DNA of 64,000 bases from Loxodes magnus. Its lineage: Eukaryota > Ciliophora > Karyorelictea > Loxodida > Loxodidae. Positions 45,410 through 57,029 of this stretch are shown here, piece by piece; the first letter of the stretch is position 1; each line of letters begins with the position of its first letter. The stretch lies in assembly GCA_946699065.1 (NCBI GenBank), contig CAMPDV010000699.1, forward strand, positions 62,001-126,000, read 5' to 3'. The notes beneath the pieces were generated by a model that was given only the letters and a program-made list of their open reading frames with translations, ran no database searches and was not told the DNA's origin. The translations under genes and the position numbers were made by a program.

Positions 45410-45640
45410 TATATTATTATTATTATTATAAAATATGGATAACGGAATCGGTCGGGGGTTCTAGTAGGTAATCTGGTGCAGTGTACACTGCATTGCGAGT
45501 AATCTCGCATTAGATACTAACACGTTGAAGGGTAAATAAGCTCGGAAGAGACAAACCTAACTTTTCCGAAGATTATTGCAGGCAATATGAACGTTTACTG
45601 ACGAACCATCTAATATTCCTAATTACTAATTGGTATAATT
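45410..45640 (+). repeat. SINE-like repeat A, part 1 of 3 (best-preserved stems)
   Basis: Contains the perfect palindrome TGCAGTGTACACTGCA (45,477-45,492) and the hairpin GCGAG-TAAT-CTCGC (45,495-45,508), enclosed by ATCTGG (45,471) and TTAGAT (45,510). The repeat is cut by a B element here and resumes at about 45,996. Confidence 0.7.
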
Positions 45641-45995
45641 TAAATAAATAGGGAGGAGCAATCCTCCAACTGAAACTGAATTTAACTTCTGGTTCCAGGG
45701 AGTACTCCATAGGTGAAGAACCAAATAAAAATCTGTAGAGCTTGAAAAAGAAAGACAAGATCGAAGAGGCATCCAGCAGCATTAAGGAGGAAAGATACCA
45801 GATCCTAAGGTCTCTTAGGGTAGCATTCCGATTGTGGTCCTAGAGAAGACAAAACTCCCAAGGAAATACTAGCACTGTGGAAGACTTCACTAAGGGATTT
45901 TTTAGCTTTAAAAATCTATATTAAAGAGCTGCGCACCATTGAGGGGCTACGCGCTCTATAATCTCATTTATTTATTGTTTTATTTATTTTTATTT
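45641..45995 (+). repeat. SINE-like repeat B inserted in repeat A
   Basis: Starts TAAATAAATAGGGAGGAGC, ends with the LINE-A-type hairpin (45,923-45,958) and the tail ATTTATTTATTG. A frame reads IKEERYQILRSLRVAF and DFTKGFFSFKNLY. Confidence 0.65.
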
Positions 45996-46066
45996 GAATC
46001 TAATTCAAGAAAAACAGGAGTTTTAGTTCAAGATTGAAGAATAATCTTTAATAAATAGATTCTCCA
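45996..46066 (+). repeat. SINE-like repeat A, part 2 of 3
   Basis: Continues repeat A with TTTAGTTCAAGATTGAAGA; ends at the left target-site duplication of the next insertion, ATAAATAGATTCTCCA (46,051-46,066). Confidence 0.65.
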
Positions 46067-47008
46067 ATAAAAAATAAAGTTATGGAAGGATTCAAAAGAG
46101 GTTTCTACACCACCTCCGAAAAGTTGGAGAGGAAATCTGAATCCAATCTTGGCCAGTCATCTTTTTTAACCTTAACCTTAGCCTTTTTCTTAATCTTAAT
46201 AACCTGAAATTCAAGCAGGATATGACGAGCAGAAGAAATCCTAGAAAGCGACTTACGTAATTAGTCCTACATCGGAGGAAAAGCCAAGGAAGCAGATGAA
46301 AACTGCTCTTCACCAGAAGGTGTCAGAATTTAATCTTTTCAGCTAAATGAGCATGGAATAGCACATCAAAGTGGTGCTGAGCCTCTAGGAAGAGGTTAGG
46401 AAACTGAAAAGGATAATGAGAAGCTTATGGAACAACTCAGCTTAGCGAAAGGAATAGAATCCAGACTTATGGGCTAAGAAAGAGAACTAAGCGCTTTCTG
46501 AAACATATCTTAAGACCAGAATAACTAATCCTAAAACTAGATCAGAAGCAAACTGATCTAGTAAAAGACTGGAAAAATTAGAAAAGAAGCTAGATGATCA
46601 AAGGAGAGATCCAATAATGATAGAAGTGACAAACAGAAAGATTAAGATTAAACCACAAAAAGATATGAAGAAATGCTACTACTGCATTTCGACAGAACAC
46701 ATATAAGACGTTGCAAGAAATTCCAAAAATTTAAGATGTAGTATTAGAATAAATAAAGGAGAATACAGGCACAGCAGAGGAAGAAAAAATAAATGTAGTA
46801 GAGACAAATCAGAGAAAGACCGAGCTTAAATGAATTAAGATACATTTACAAGAGAAAATTTGATTAGAAACAAAGATAGAATTGGAAATGACAAGAGCAA
46901 CGAGAGGAGAGAGGAGTAGAGACTTTTAAAATTTTATTTTTAATACCGAAGCAATCTGGTGTCCAGTATGAAGAGGAGAAAAACCTCGATAATTACTATC
47001 CTACTATT
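46067..47008 (+). mobile_element. Gag-only retroelement nested in repeat A
   Basis: Flanked by ATAAATAGATTCTCCA (46,051-46,066) and ATAAATAGATTTTCCA (47,009-47,024), 16 bp with one mismatch. The ORF region 46,082-46,971 begins MEGFKRGFYTTSEKLERK but picks up several small indels and is not translatable as one frame. The knuckle region (about 46,675-46,720) has lost bases. The end GAGGAGAAAAACCTCG again forms the small terminal hairpin. Confidence 0.8.
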
Positions 47009-47150
47009 ATAAATAGATTTTCCATTTGGAGAAGCTGATGTGGCTCATTGAAAGGTTAGAATGACAACAAGAAATATGAAAACACTTTTTTAATATTAAA
47101 GTAACTACGCTCCAACGAAGTGCTGTACGTTCTAAAATTATATTAATTTA
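47009..47150 (+). repeat. SINE-like repeat A, part 3 of 3
   Basis: Resumes with GGAGAAGCTGATGTGGCTC and ends in a diverged terminal hairpin (about 47,100-47,135) and TTATATTAATTTATT. Confidence 0.65.
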
Positions 47151-47664
47151 TTATCGGAAAATTCAATTTATCACTTTTAAATGAAATTCATGAAAAATAG
47201 ATAAAATAATTAACAAATTTGACTCTTTGAGGCGTTTTAAAACTCTGAACAACTCTGTTAAGTATTTTAAAACAAAGTAGAAGAAAACATTTTTCCTTGT
47301 AATATTTAAATAGATTCAGCACGATCATAATTAAAATCTCAAGAAAAGCTTTTTTAAACTACTTTGTCAACTTTTAATGTAAGTGTTATATAGATTTTTA
47401 TAACTTGCCAAGTATTTAATAAAGTAAGAAAATCTTGATGGTCTTTAATACAAATATGTTATCTTTTCGTTAATAACTAACAAATATTTCAAAGCTATTA
47501 TTAGGTTTGCAAATATATATATCATATATATCTGATTTACTAAAAGCAAGAACAAAAGCAACTTAGCAGATTTTACAAAATACATAAGAGGAAATTTGTT
47601 TGACTAGACATAAATAAAATGGCGTACTTTTATTAAAATATTCTGTGTTGCTTTTATCGTAATA
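47151..47664. other. AT-rich stretch
   Basis: No gene or repeat recognised. Confidence 0.5.
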
Positions 47665-48085
47665 TTAAATAATAAATAAATATGAATTTAGAGCAAGTAG
47701 CACCTCGTTGACGTGCAGATCTTTTAATATTAAAAAAGTGTTCTCATACTTATTGCTGTCATTCTAGTTGTCCAAAAAATCACGCTTCTCCAAATGAGAA
47801 ATCTATTTATTAAAAATTATTCTTCAATATTGAATCAAATGCTCCAGTTTTCTTGAATAAGATCCAAATAAAAATTAGTAATTAGGAATATTTGAAGGCC
47901 CTTTAGTCAAATTTTTCAAACTGCTAGCGAGAACCCTCAAGTAAGTTAGACTTGTCTCTTTTGAGATTGTCCACCCTTCTCTGTGGTAATATCTAGTGCG
48001 AGATTGCTTGTAATGTAGTATACTGCATCAGGTTATCTACAAGATTTCCCGACCACGGCAGACATCCATATTTTAAGAATATATC
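47665..48085 (-). repeat. SINE-like repeat A (minus)
   Basis: Complete reverse copy: terminal hairpin at about 47,692-47,732, body with TTCTTGAATAAGATCC and GAGAACCCTCAAGTAAG, and the 5' end ACATCCATATTTTA at 48,065-48,080. The second stem is CAAGCAATCTCG-like and weakened. Confidence 0.65.
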
Positions 48086-48229
48086 ACACCAGTAATCCCC
48101 TTTTGTGATTTTAGAAAGAATAAAAAGTTTGAATTCATACTAAAATGTATGCATCATTCTAATAGAAGTGAATCGGCCATAGTTAATATAGAGAGTTACG
48201 ATAATTTGTCTCTTATATATAAAAAAAAA

Positions 48230-48500
48230 TTTAAGATGGAAGCTCCCAAACTTTAGCTTGCTTTAGTGGGTGGAACCTCTGAAGGAACTAAAGCCATAAT
48301 CGAAAGATGAAGAAAAGGATAGCTTCATTAGAGGTTGGGGAAATAAAATAATATGATCGACTATGTCTTCCACTGATCTGGCTTAACCTCGGAGCGTTGG
48401 AACGGAATTATCTTCGACTGTAGCGACCTGAAATCCGACTTGAGGCAACATGTGAATACTGCCTTGGTAGTTTCAAGAGATACAACCTAACATGACTCAA
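48230..48500 (+). repeat. Relic of repeat D module
   Basis: Contains TTCATTAGAGGTTGGGGAA and CGACTATGTCTTCC, matching the module duplicated at 28,803 and 28,960. No terminal hairpin was recognised. Confidence 0.4.
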
Positions 48501-48559
48501 TTTTCAAGATGTATTTATTTATCATTATTGAACATTTAAACAATGGTTAACCTAAAATA

Positions 48560-50250
48560 GGTGAAGCCACTTTAATTTATTATATTATGTTAGTTATAGT
48601 ATATGACTAACTATAAAAATTTATATCTTCATACTCTATGTAATCTTCTAATTTATTAATCAAAAATGTTATATAACACATTGAAATCTTTATGAATTTA
48701 AATATCAGAAATGAATAAAATTAAAAAAGATGCTAAAAAGAAGAAAAAAAGGAATGCTGATATCGTTTAGAAAATTCTACATTTTTATTTTTAAATGAAA
48801 GAGGAAATTTTGACAACTAAAAGAATTGAAAGTATTTTAAATAATTTCATTAAAATGAGCAAAAATTAAAAAAAAACTCAATTTGGTTATTGAAATTTAA
48901 AAAAAACTACATGCTTTAAAGTTCTTATCGATTTGATAATAAAGTTCCCATCAAAATTAGTTGCAAGAGGTCCTGATATTTTTTTTGAGTTTTTAAATTT
49001 TAATTAATGAATTAAAAAATTTATTTTTCAAATTTGAATAGCAACAAAAAAAATAGCTCAACAAAAAGCGTTCTTCAAAATAAATAAAAATTGATATAAA
49101 ATCTTAGATAACTAGATGAAAAAATTATCTTGCACATTATTTAGAACTGAAAAAAAAGATATCATAACGAATCGGGATTTCAAAGGATTTTAAATCAAAA
49201 TAAAAATTCTTTTTTCGCTTAAATGTAAAAATATAAGCCTATTAACAAAATAAAAATAGTGACTTTAAAGAGTTCGATATAAATTTGAAAGCTTTTTTAA
49301 AAGTCTTTGATATTTAATTACTATATCTATTTAAAATCTTAGTATAAATTATGCTTGACTTAACTTATTAAGTCAATAAAAAATTAATAAAATATATTAT
49401 GGGGATAATTTAAGATCTCGCAAAAAGATAAAAAATAAAAACATTTAATTGAATTAACTAATGAAACTCAAATAATAAGAAGTTTTAATGAAACAAAATA
49501 AAAAAGAATAAGTAAAAAAGTTGAAAAATAATAAATAACAAAATATTTTGGTTTAAGTTAATAATGCTTTATTGAAAAATAAGAAAATCGCTAAAAGGTT
49601 CTAAAACAATTTTGAGCAGAAATTAAATTTACAAGATAAAAAATAATTATTCTATTTTTATTTAATTAAAGAAGAATAAAATCGAATAGAAATGAAATAA
49701 TAAATAAGAAATATAAAAAGATTAGCGCTTATTATAAAGAGAAAAAAAATTGGATGTAAACTTATAAATTTTTGGAAAATTTAATTTTATCTTTTGATTT
49801 TTTCTAAAAAATTCAAATCCAATTTTTAAAATTCCTTTATTGAAATTTTTAGTTTTTATTCCAAATGCAATTCTTTTAAATTTAATGAATATTAAAGGTA
49901 TTTATTTTATTAATCTTGTTTTATTTATAAATTTTTGAAGTTTGCATTTATAAGAAATTCCTTTTAAACGATTTTTTATGATATTTTTTTATTTAAATTT
50001 GATTTATTTTTTTTAATGCTTTCGAATAAAATTTTAATTTATGCTAATATTTCGTTCATAATTGTTTTTGATATTTTATATAGTCAACATTGTAGTAAAT
50101 ATTACTTCGAACTTTTTTTTAATTAACTAATTTCTTTTTTTTTTTTAGATTTTTATTGATTTTAATATAAACATTTTTTTCTTTCTATGTTTTAAAATTT
50201 TTTATATTGTCATTTTTTTATGTTCATTCATAAAATTGAATAGCTTCCAA
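48560..50250. other. AT-rich region with strand-composition switch
   Basis: The plus strand is A-rich to about 49,790 and T-rich to about 50,220. A forward frame from ATG 48,711 stays Lys/Ile-rich and helical (for example VKKLKNNKQQNILVQVNNAL near 49,520), but no domain is recognised and such frames are cheap in this code. I would not call a gene. Confidence 0.3.
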
Positions 50251-50454
50251 AAGGCTTCATGCTTAGTGACAAAGATGGAGTAAAAAAAGTAGAGTAGGAG
50301 CAACTCACGAAATAACTTCCCACTTCAAATAGAGAAAAAAAGCCACGTCTCTACAGTGTCTGAGAAATCTTTATATTATATTATATATAAATGTTTCTCC
50401 AATATTAGGGAACTCCGCTCTGTCAGAGTACAGCGCTTAAAGCTCCTCGCTGTT

Positions 50455-51305
50455 TGTTAAAATGTTAGGGGCAAAAGGAAGATTACGCGTTTCCATCCGC
50501 GAGTTTTTTAAGTCGGTTTTCCGTCCTACATTCTTTGTTATAGCTCCATATTCTTCCTCTTATACATACTTCCATTCTTTTTGCACAAAATCTCGTTTAG
50601 TCTGATTTGTTTGAATCACTTTGCTTATCAGAAATCTTGTTATTTCTATTGGTACTTCAGACAGTTCCATATAGATGTTGTTGACTTTTGCAGCAGAAAC
50701 ATCTCTTCCTGATCGGAATTAGTCTCATCTGAGGTACAATTTAGAATTCGACGATCATTTGGATAAATCCAGTATTCAGTTATTCCGTTTTTGTTTCTTT
50801 TAGGAGTTGGATTTCTTAATCTTACTTCACCACAAAATCCTTCAGTTAGGTTGTGCTCTTGCTTTAATAATGCAGAATCTGAAGAATGCATTCATTTAGC
50901 GCTCAAAGTTATCTATACGAGACTCGTCCTGTTAATTCTTTTCTTCTAGCTTCATGCATTAATTTTTCGTTCAAATATTCTAACTATTAAACCTCTTTCT
51001 AGAGGTTCTCCACCATTAACGCAAGCTACGCTACTTCGACTTGCTCGGAGTTAAAGCCAAGTACCAAGTTAAGCAATACAGTCTCTTGCTGCTTTCGAGG
51101 TCTCTTCTGTGTTTGGAGTTTACGGAGTTTGTTTCTGTCGTTTGCCCGGTTTTGAATTTCAAAGGTAATATATTAAGTTTTTTGTTGGTCAGAAACTGGT
51201 CTAATTAAAGTAAAGACGTGAGGTTAGAAGAAGTGGCATCTCGCTTCCTCTCTTCCTTTTTATCTTTGGAAGAGATGCTAAGAAGCCCTATCTGATACCT
51301 ACCAT
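50455..51305 (-). pseudogene. Degenerate gag-like ORF (minus)
   Basis: Starts near ATG 51,305 with GFLASLP in place of GFYTTS, then a Thr/Lys-rich linker, a coiled-coil segment (MKLEEKNQQDESRIDNFERQ) and a knuckle relic CFCCKSQQH lacking the last Cys (about 50,690). The C-terminus is long (LSEVPIEITRFL). Frame changes occur at least twice. A hairpin-like relic lies at about 50,405-50,440. Confidence 0.5.
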
Positions 51306-51478
51306 TATTTTTACTGAGAAATCATTAAATTATAAAAATAAATTCCTTCTAAGAACTTGCAACTTAAGAAATTCGTTATTTTGAGGAAGCGGAGTAGAGG
51401 TAAGCAACCAAGTCTAAATTAGCAGGAATTCGATGGATCTTAATAAAAAAGAACTGATCAAATAAATAACCAAACTCG

Positions 51479-51800
51479 ATTATAGAGCGCGTAGTACTCT
51501 CGTTGGTGCGCAGCTCTTTAACTTAATTTTATTTAAAGGTAATAAAATTTCTCCTTGGAAGTTTGCTCCAGTGCTTCATACATTTGGAAATTCTATCTTC
51601 TAATAGAGTATAATCGGAGTGAGGCCTCAAGAGACCTACTCGTCTGACATCTTTCATCAACCGTTACTCAATGCCTCAGTTCTTTCGTTCCGGCTGCTGC
51701 CAAGATTCTCGCTCATTTTGTTGCTCCTGAAGTACTCCTGGTACTATGAGTTAAGTTAATCTCAATTGTAGGATTAAACTCCCTATTTAAAATAAAAAAA
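51479..51800 (-). repeat. SINE-like repeat B (minus)
   Basis: Close relative of the plus copy at 56,436 (shared GTACCAGGAGTACTT, GCAGCCGGAACGAAAGAAC on the minus strand). Terminal hairpin at 51,481-51,522. Confidence 0.65.
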
Positions 51801-51829
51801 TATATATAATAAAAGATTTAACTGGGAGC

Positions 51830-52700
51830 TTGGACCTTCAAGAAAGTGAGATTCTAAAATTGAAACATGAACTAGAATAGCATATTAAAGATGATTGTTC
51901 CTATGAAATCTTCTTAAAAACGGGACAGGAAAAAAAGATGTCGGACAGCAGAAAGAAATTCTTTCCCGCTTCAAGGAAATAGAAGCTCAATGCAGCAGAA
52001 CTACGAGAAGTAGAAAAAGCTGCAGAAAACGATTCGCGCAGAAATGATACCAACCTCGAAGGAGAAAACAAGGAAATAAGCGAAGTTCGCTTTACAAGGA
52101 GCTAAGGAATTTAATCTTTCTGTTTAGATAAGCATGGATTAGCTCATCAAAATTGTATTAAGCCTCTAGAAGAGGTTAAGAAACTCCTAAAAAGGACATT
52201 AAGCTGACGGAACTGATAAAAAATAGACTCAAAGATACTTTGAATAATGGCTAAATAGATGAGGGGGATTGTCGATAATGAAATTATCATCAAGAGTGGT
52301 TTATCCAGAAAAATTCTAATTAGAAGAAATTTAGAAACTGAATTAAAAAATCGAATCCTAATTTTAGAGCTAAAAATAAGAAATATTAGGCTTACATTTT
52401 CTTTAATAAAACAAAATGAAAATAGAACAAAGTGATATAAAATAAATCCAAACGTAAAAATTTCCAAAAAGAAGAAAAACTGCTACTATTGTCTTATGGA
52501 AGGAAATAAATATAATTAATATTGGAAATCAAAAAATTTAGGAAAGCAATATTGTAAAAATATGGTTTGGGGCAAGAAAAACTGTGTTGCAATATGGATA
52601 GAGAAATATACAGGAAAAAAGGTAATTAAGAAATAATAAGACTGATGCTAACAGAATCTGGAGGTAGAATACATTAGGTGCCAAAGCAAATGGAGAGTAG
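51830..52700 (+). pseudogene. Degenerate gag-like ORF (plus)
   Basis: The shared Gag core is readable (IPTSKEKTRKQAKFALQG, ISMDQLIKIVLSL), followed in another frame by a coil and by a knuckle relic KNCYYCLMEGNKYN without His. Frame breaks lie around 52,180. Confidence 0.5.
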
Positions 52701-52739
52701 ATTGGACTCTCAAACTTACTTTAAGCGGCAGATGTATAA

Positions 52740-53190
52740 TCGGTTGCTAAGCAATCTATAATGGAACAATTTTTAAAACTCAAAGGAGACATCGGAATTT
52801 TTGGGGATAACAAGAGAAAGAATTCGTCAAGTTAGATCGGCCCCTGATGCTTTTAAATCGAAAGATCAACAAACAGGGAACTAAAGACTAAGCTTCAGTG
52901 ATGATGGAAGTAGAATCACTAATATCTGAAAGAATAGAGGAAATAGAAAAGCCTTGAAAGAAGTGTTATTATTGCTAATCCTCAAGATATATGCTCAGAA
53001 CTTGTTCAAAGCTTAAAGAGCTAAGAAGAATTGAAAAAAAGAAAAGCTGAAATGAACTAGCAAGATTATGGATATCATTATAGGAAGTATTTAAGAAATA
53101 GACTAAACTGAAGATTTTTTCCTTATCTAACATAACAAAACAGCCAACTTCCCTTAAGCCAAAAGGCAACAATCACCTCAAGAATTAGAA
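52740..53190 (+). pseudogene. C-terminal gag fragment with knuckle
   Basis: Reads VMMEVESLISERIEEIEK and then CYYCQSSRYMLRTC, the CCHC pattern with His replaced by Tyr (about 52,960-53,002). Ends shortly before the RING/WD40 gene. Confidence 0.5.
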
Positions 53191-53322
53191 GTTAATTAGT
53201 CGTCTTTTGAAGCATTTAATAGCTTTTCATTATATTTTGCTTTATAGTTTATTTTTCGCTTTTTTGCTTTTTTTCCTTTTTACTTCGATGAGTGAAAAAG
53301 ACTCAATATTATAATTATTATA

Positions 53323-55760
53323 ATGGATATTATTAGCTGTCCTAAATGCAAATCTAAATATGATGAAAATGAAAGAACTGCAAAAGAGTTAGAATGTGGT
53401 TGCATATCATGTTTGAAATGTCTACTAACAGTTTGACAAGTTACTAAAGCGATATTTTGTGACAAGCATGACAAAATTTTCAAATGCAAGCCTTAGGATC
53501 TCAAAACTTAGGTGGAGTTTAAAGTTTTTAAAATTAGTTAAACAAGCTAAAAAATGAAATAAAGACAAGCAGTTACTTCAAGAGTATTTACTTTTAGATA
53601 AACGATAAAACAAGACAATAAGTTAAAATCAGAGAAAGCATTAGCAAAGTAAAAAAAATCTACAACTAAGCTACAATTTAGTTCTGCAAGCTGAGCTTTT
53701 AAAGATTTCTACAGATTTAGTAATAAATGCTGAGCTAAACTTAAGACTGACTGAATAAGATAAATGGAATTTTCGAGAAGATTGGATATTTAAGTAAAGT
53801 GAAGATTGAAACGATGGAAAAAATGACTGAAGTGTAAACAGTTCTAGATTAAATTTAAGGATAGTACTAATCATTTCTAAAAGAAGCCTCGGAGAAGTAA
53901 TAATACGAATCTTTGACTATTAATGAGAGTTTGCTCTTTTTGTTTCTGCAAAAAAATTTATTCAAGCTGTTTAACTTCATCTAAGAGTAATCGATGATTT
54001 CAAAATTAAGTGAAAGCAAAACTGTTAACTTGGTAAAATAATATTTTGATGCTATTGACACTAAGAGTTTTTTCGATTAAGATGGGTTAAAAAAATATAA
54101 GCAAATTGAGTAATTTTAGTTAAAAGGCTAAAGCATCGCCTCTTAAAAAGATATGGCTAAGATATAAGAAGTTCAGAAAAACGAGTCTAATATAATGTTA
54201 AAAGCCTAAGTAACGCTAATACAGTTGAACTAATTGAATTCCTAAATCTTTTTAAGGACTAAGAAGTAACAGTTGATAAGATTCTATTAAATCCCCTAAA
54301 TGTTTCGAGAACTACTGGTAAAATTGAAGTTTTAGTCTAATTGAACTAAGTTGAAGATCAATAAATAAAGTAGAAGCTAATTGAGACATTAAAGTTATCT
54401 TCAGAATCTGAGATAGTTTCTTAAGCATCTTCAAATGCAGCAACATTACTAAATTATTTAGATTTCAATTTTGACTAATAAAGCTTTGAAGGATTGAAAC
54501 TGTATAATGCTGACTTATCGGATGTTACATTTACATAGTGTAATTTATCTAAGATAAACTTCGAAAAGTGTAATTTGAGAAATACCAAGTTTATAGATTG
54601 TAAGTTCGTAAATGCTGACCTTTCAAATATTAAGACTTAAGATCTGCATATCGTTAAAGGACATGCTGGTAAAGTCACTTCTGTAGATGTATCAACTGAC
54701 AATAAGTTAATAGTCTCAGGAAGTGGGGACAATACAATAAAAGTATGAGATTTGAAGACTGGTTAGTTAAGGAGTATTTTGTAGGGTCATTCTAAATAAA
54801 TAAACTCTTTAGTCATCTCAAATGATAATAAGTGAATTGTTTCGGGCAATGATGATACGATAACGATTCGTGATTTACTAACTGGCAAATTAAAGAGTAC
54901 ATTATAGGGACATACAAGTCATGTATGATCAGTAACTATATCTAGCGACAATAAGTGAATAGTTTCAGGAAGTGATGATTAAACAATACAAATAAGTGAG
55001 TTGATGACTGGTTAGTTTAAAGAGTACATTATATAATCATTAGAGTATTGTATGGGTCTGTAGCTATTTCTAATGACAATAGGTGAATTATATCAGGAAG
55101 TCATGATAAAACTACAAAGATTTGAGATATTTAAAGCGAATAATGTATTCAAACATTGACAGATCATACATGTTAAGTATTAACAGCCAAACTAAGTATT
55201 GATAATAAATATATAATATCTGGAAGCGCTGATAAAACTATTAAGATATGAAGCAGATCCACCGGTTAGTGCTTATGTACTTTAAAAGGACATACAGAAT
55301 CTGTAGGAAATTTAGCAATATCAAATGATAGCAAATGACTAATATCAATTAGTGGTCATTAATATTTAAATTGAAATGATTAAAGTAATTAGTTTGAGAT
55401 GAGACGATGGAACATCTAGAGACTTTTAAATAATTAAGACAACACTGATTGAAAGGTAAGCATTTTTAATAAAATTAAATTAGAAGGATTGGAATAAAGT
55501 GTATGAGAACTATGGGTTATAGTTTGTAAGGTGTAAAGGATTACATGAGAATTAAGGGATTTAGTTTCCATATCTTGAAGAATATATTGAATAATAGGAA
55601 GATTATGAAGATAGTCAAGAAAATAATGATTATTATGAAGATGAGTTTTAATAAGATCAAAGTTACTATGAATCTGAAGATTCTGATTATTGAGCGAAAG
55701 AAGAGGACATTACAATTTTTTTTAATTAAAGCTTAAAATAATTTTTTTCGTGATAGATAG
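53323..55760 (+). CDS. RING-like/coiled-coil/pentapeptide/WD40 protein, frame interrupted
   Basis: ATG 53,323 opens MDIISCPKCKSKYDENE, a RING-like finger with CGCISCLKC. A coiled coil follows (IETMEKMTEVQTVLDQIQG, LFLFLQKNLFKLFNFIQEQ), then pentapeptide-like repeats near 54,495-54,620 (ADLSDVTF, CNLSKINF, CNLRNTKF, ADLSNI). WD40 repeats start at 54,650 (GHAGKVTSVDVS, SGSGDNTIKVWDL, DNKWIVSG twice, HVWSVTIS, KTIKIWSRSTG). The tail is acidic Tyr/Glu-rich and ends near 55,690-55,755. Trp of KVWDL, NKWIVSG and HVWSV are all UGA. At least five one-base shifts are needed: run of A near 53,655, near 53,757, near 54,210, two near 55,030-55,060, near 55,500. These may be decay, assembly indels or tiny introns. 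The domain set suggests a ubiquitin-ligase-like scaffold (inference). Confidence 0.75.
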
Positions 55761-56035
55761 GTGAATGATTATCAAATGCTTGTATACACTCGAAGAAATT
55801 ATTAAAAGTTATGCAGAAATAAATCAATAAAAACACTGGCAAAAAATTTCTATCAATAAGATAATTTCTATTTAAAAAGTTACCTTAAAAGAATGATGCA
55901 TTTGAAAGATAAATTTGATTTAAAGATAAAACTTTAAGGAGTTAGTAGTTTCAAAAAATCGGTCATATATCCAATAAACTTTAAATTATCTTCTATTTAA
56001 CTAAAAGAAGACTTAGAGCTTCGTTAATCCGTCGT
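55761..56035. other. AT-rich stretch
   Basis: Intergenic; no gene recognised. Confidence 0.4.
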
Positions 56036-56430
56036 CCTTATTTTTTTATTCGAACAGTCTATTTCATCTAAATGCTACTTTTAAAATTACTACATTTACT
56101 ATTATAATTTTTTTTCCTATATATTAAGCCTAGTTAAATATATCTATTTTATAATGCATCTCAAATGATATTTTTTCATTCCTTTCGCAAATTTAGTTTC
56201 TTCATCAGATTCTTTTATAATGGTGTTGCTTTTAGTATACATGATAAACTTATCTTTCTTCTTAAGTCTCATTTCTAAACACTATATTAAGCCTTAGTTA
56301 CACATCCTAGTCCTTTAAATAATTTCCTATTATAATGTCTACTTTTCCTACAGTTCTTTTTTTAATATTAGAAAAGTCAAAAACTAAAATTAAAGCATTT
56401 GAGGAATTCGGCTAAATTATTATCTGATAT
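56036..56430 (-). CDS. Hypothetical small protein (minus)
   Basis: The minus strand reads EFPQMLQFQFLTFLILKKEL, MCNQGLIQCLEMRLKKKDKF and ETKFAKGMKKYHLRCII in one frame. It is cut at 56,430 by the B repeat. Together with 56,780-57,026 it may be one ORF split by that insertion. No domain recognised. Confidence 0.25.
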
Positions 56431-56435
56431 TTTTT

Positions 56436-56765
56436 AAATAGGGAGAAGTAATCCTCCAATTGAGATTAACTTAACTCATAGTACCAGGAGTACTTAAGGA
56501 GCAACAAACTGAGCGAGAATCTTGGTAGCAGCCGGAACGAAAGAACTGAGGCATTGAGTAACTGGTTGATGAAAGATGCCCAGACGAGTAGGTCTCTTGA
56601 GGCATCACTCCGACTATACCCTATTCGAAGATAGAATTTCCAAATGTATGAAGCACTGGAGCAAACTTCCAAGGGAGAAAATTTTATTACCTTTAAATAA
56701 AATTAATTTAAAGAGTTGCGCACCAACAAGAGAGCTACGCGCTCTATAATTGAGTTTGTTAATTA
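56436..56765 (+). repeat. SINE-like repeat B (plus)
   Basis: AAATAGGGAGAAGTAATCC start; terminal hairpin at 56,709-56,748; tail TTGAGTTTGTTAATTACT. Confidence 0.65.
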
Positions 56766-56779
56766 CTAATCAATATCGT

Positions 56780-57026
56780 CTAGTTTTTGTCCCATTTAAG
56801 ATTGAATCTTATTTGAAACCTCCTCTATAGATGTAAATTAAAGGTTTAACTCTTCTCCGAATTGATCTTGCATTATTCGTGTTTTTCAATCTTTAATCTT
56901 TGTTAAATTAATTCCCATTATAGATTTGATATTTTCTAGGTCACTGCAACGACTCTTGAGATTAATATTTTTTGTTATTTTTAAGATTATCATTAAGAGA
57001 GGTCTTCTGTTTTTTAGGAGCCATTT
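56780..57026 (-). pseudogene. N-terminal fragment of an ORF1-like protein
   Basis: ATG 57,026 opens MAPKKQKTSLND (compare MASKKQ at 17,633). After a one-base shift it reads CSDLENIKSIMGINLTKIKD with UGA for Trp in KDWKTRI. It ends at the B repeat. Confidence 0.35.
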
Positions 57027-57029
57027 TAT

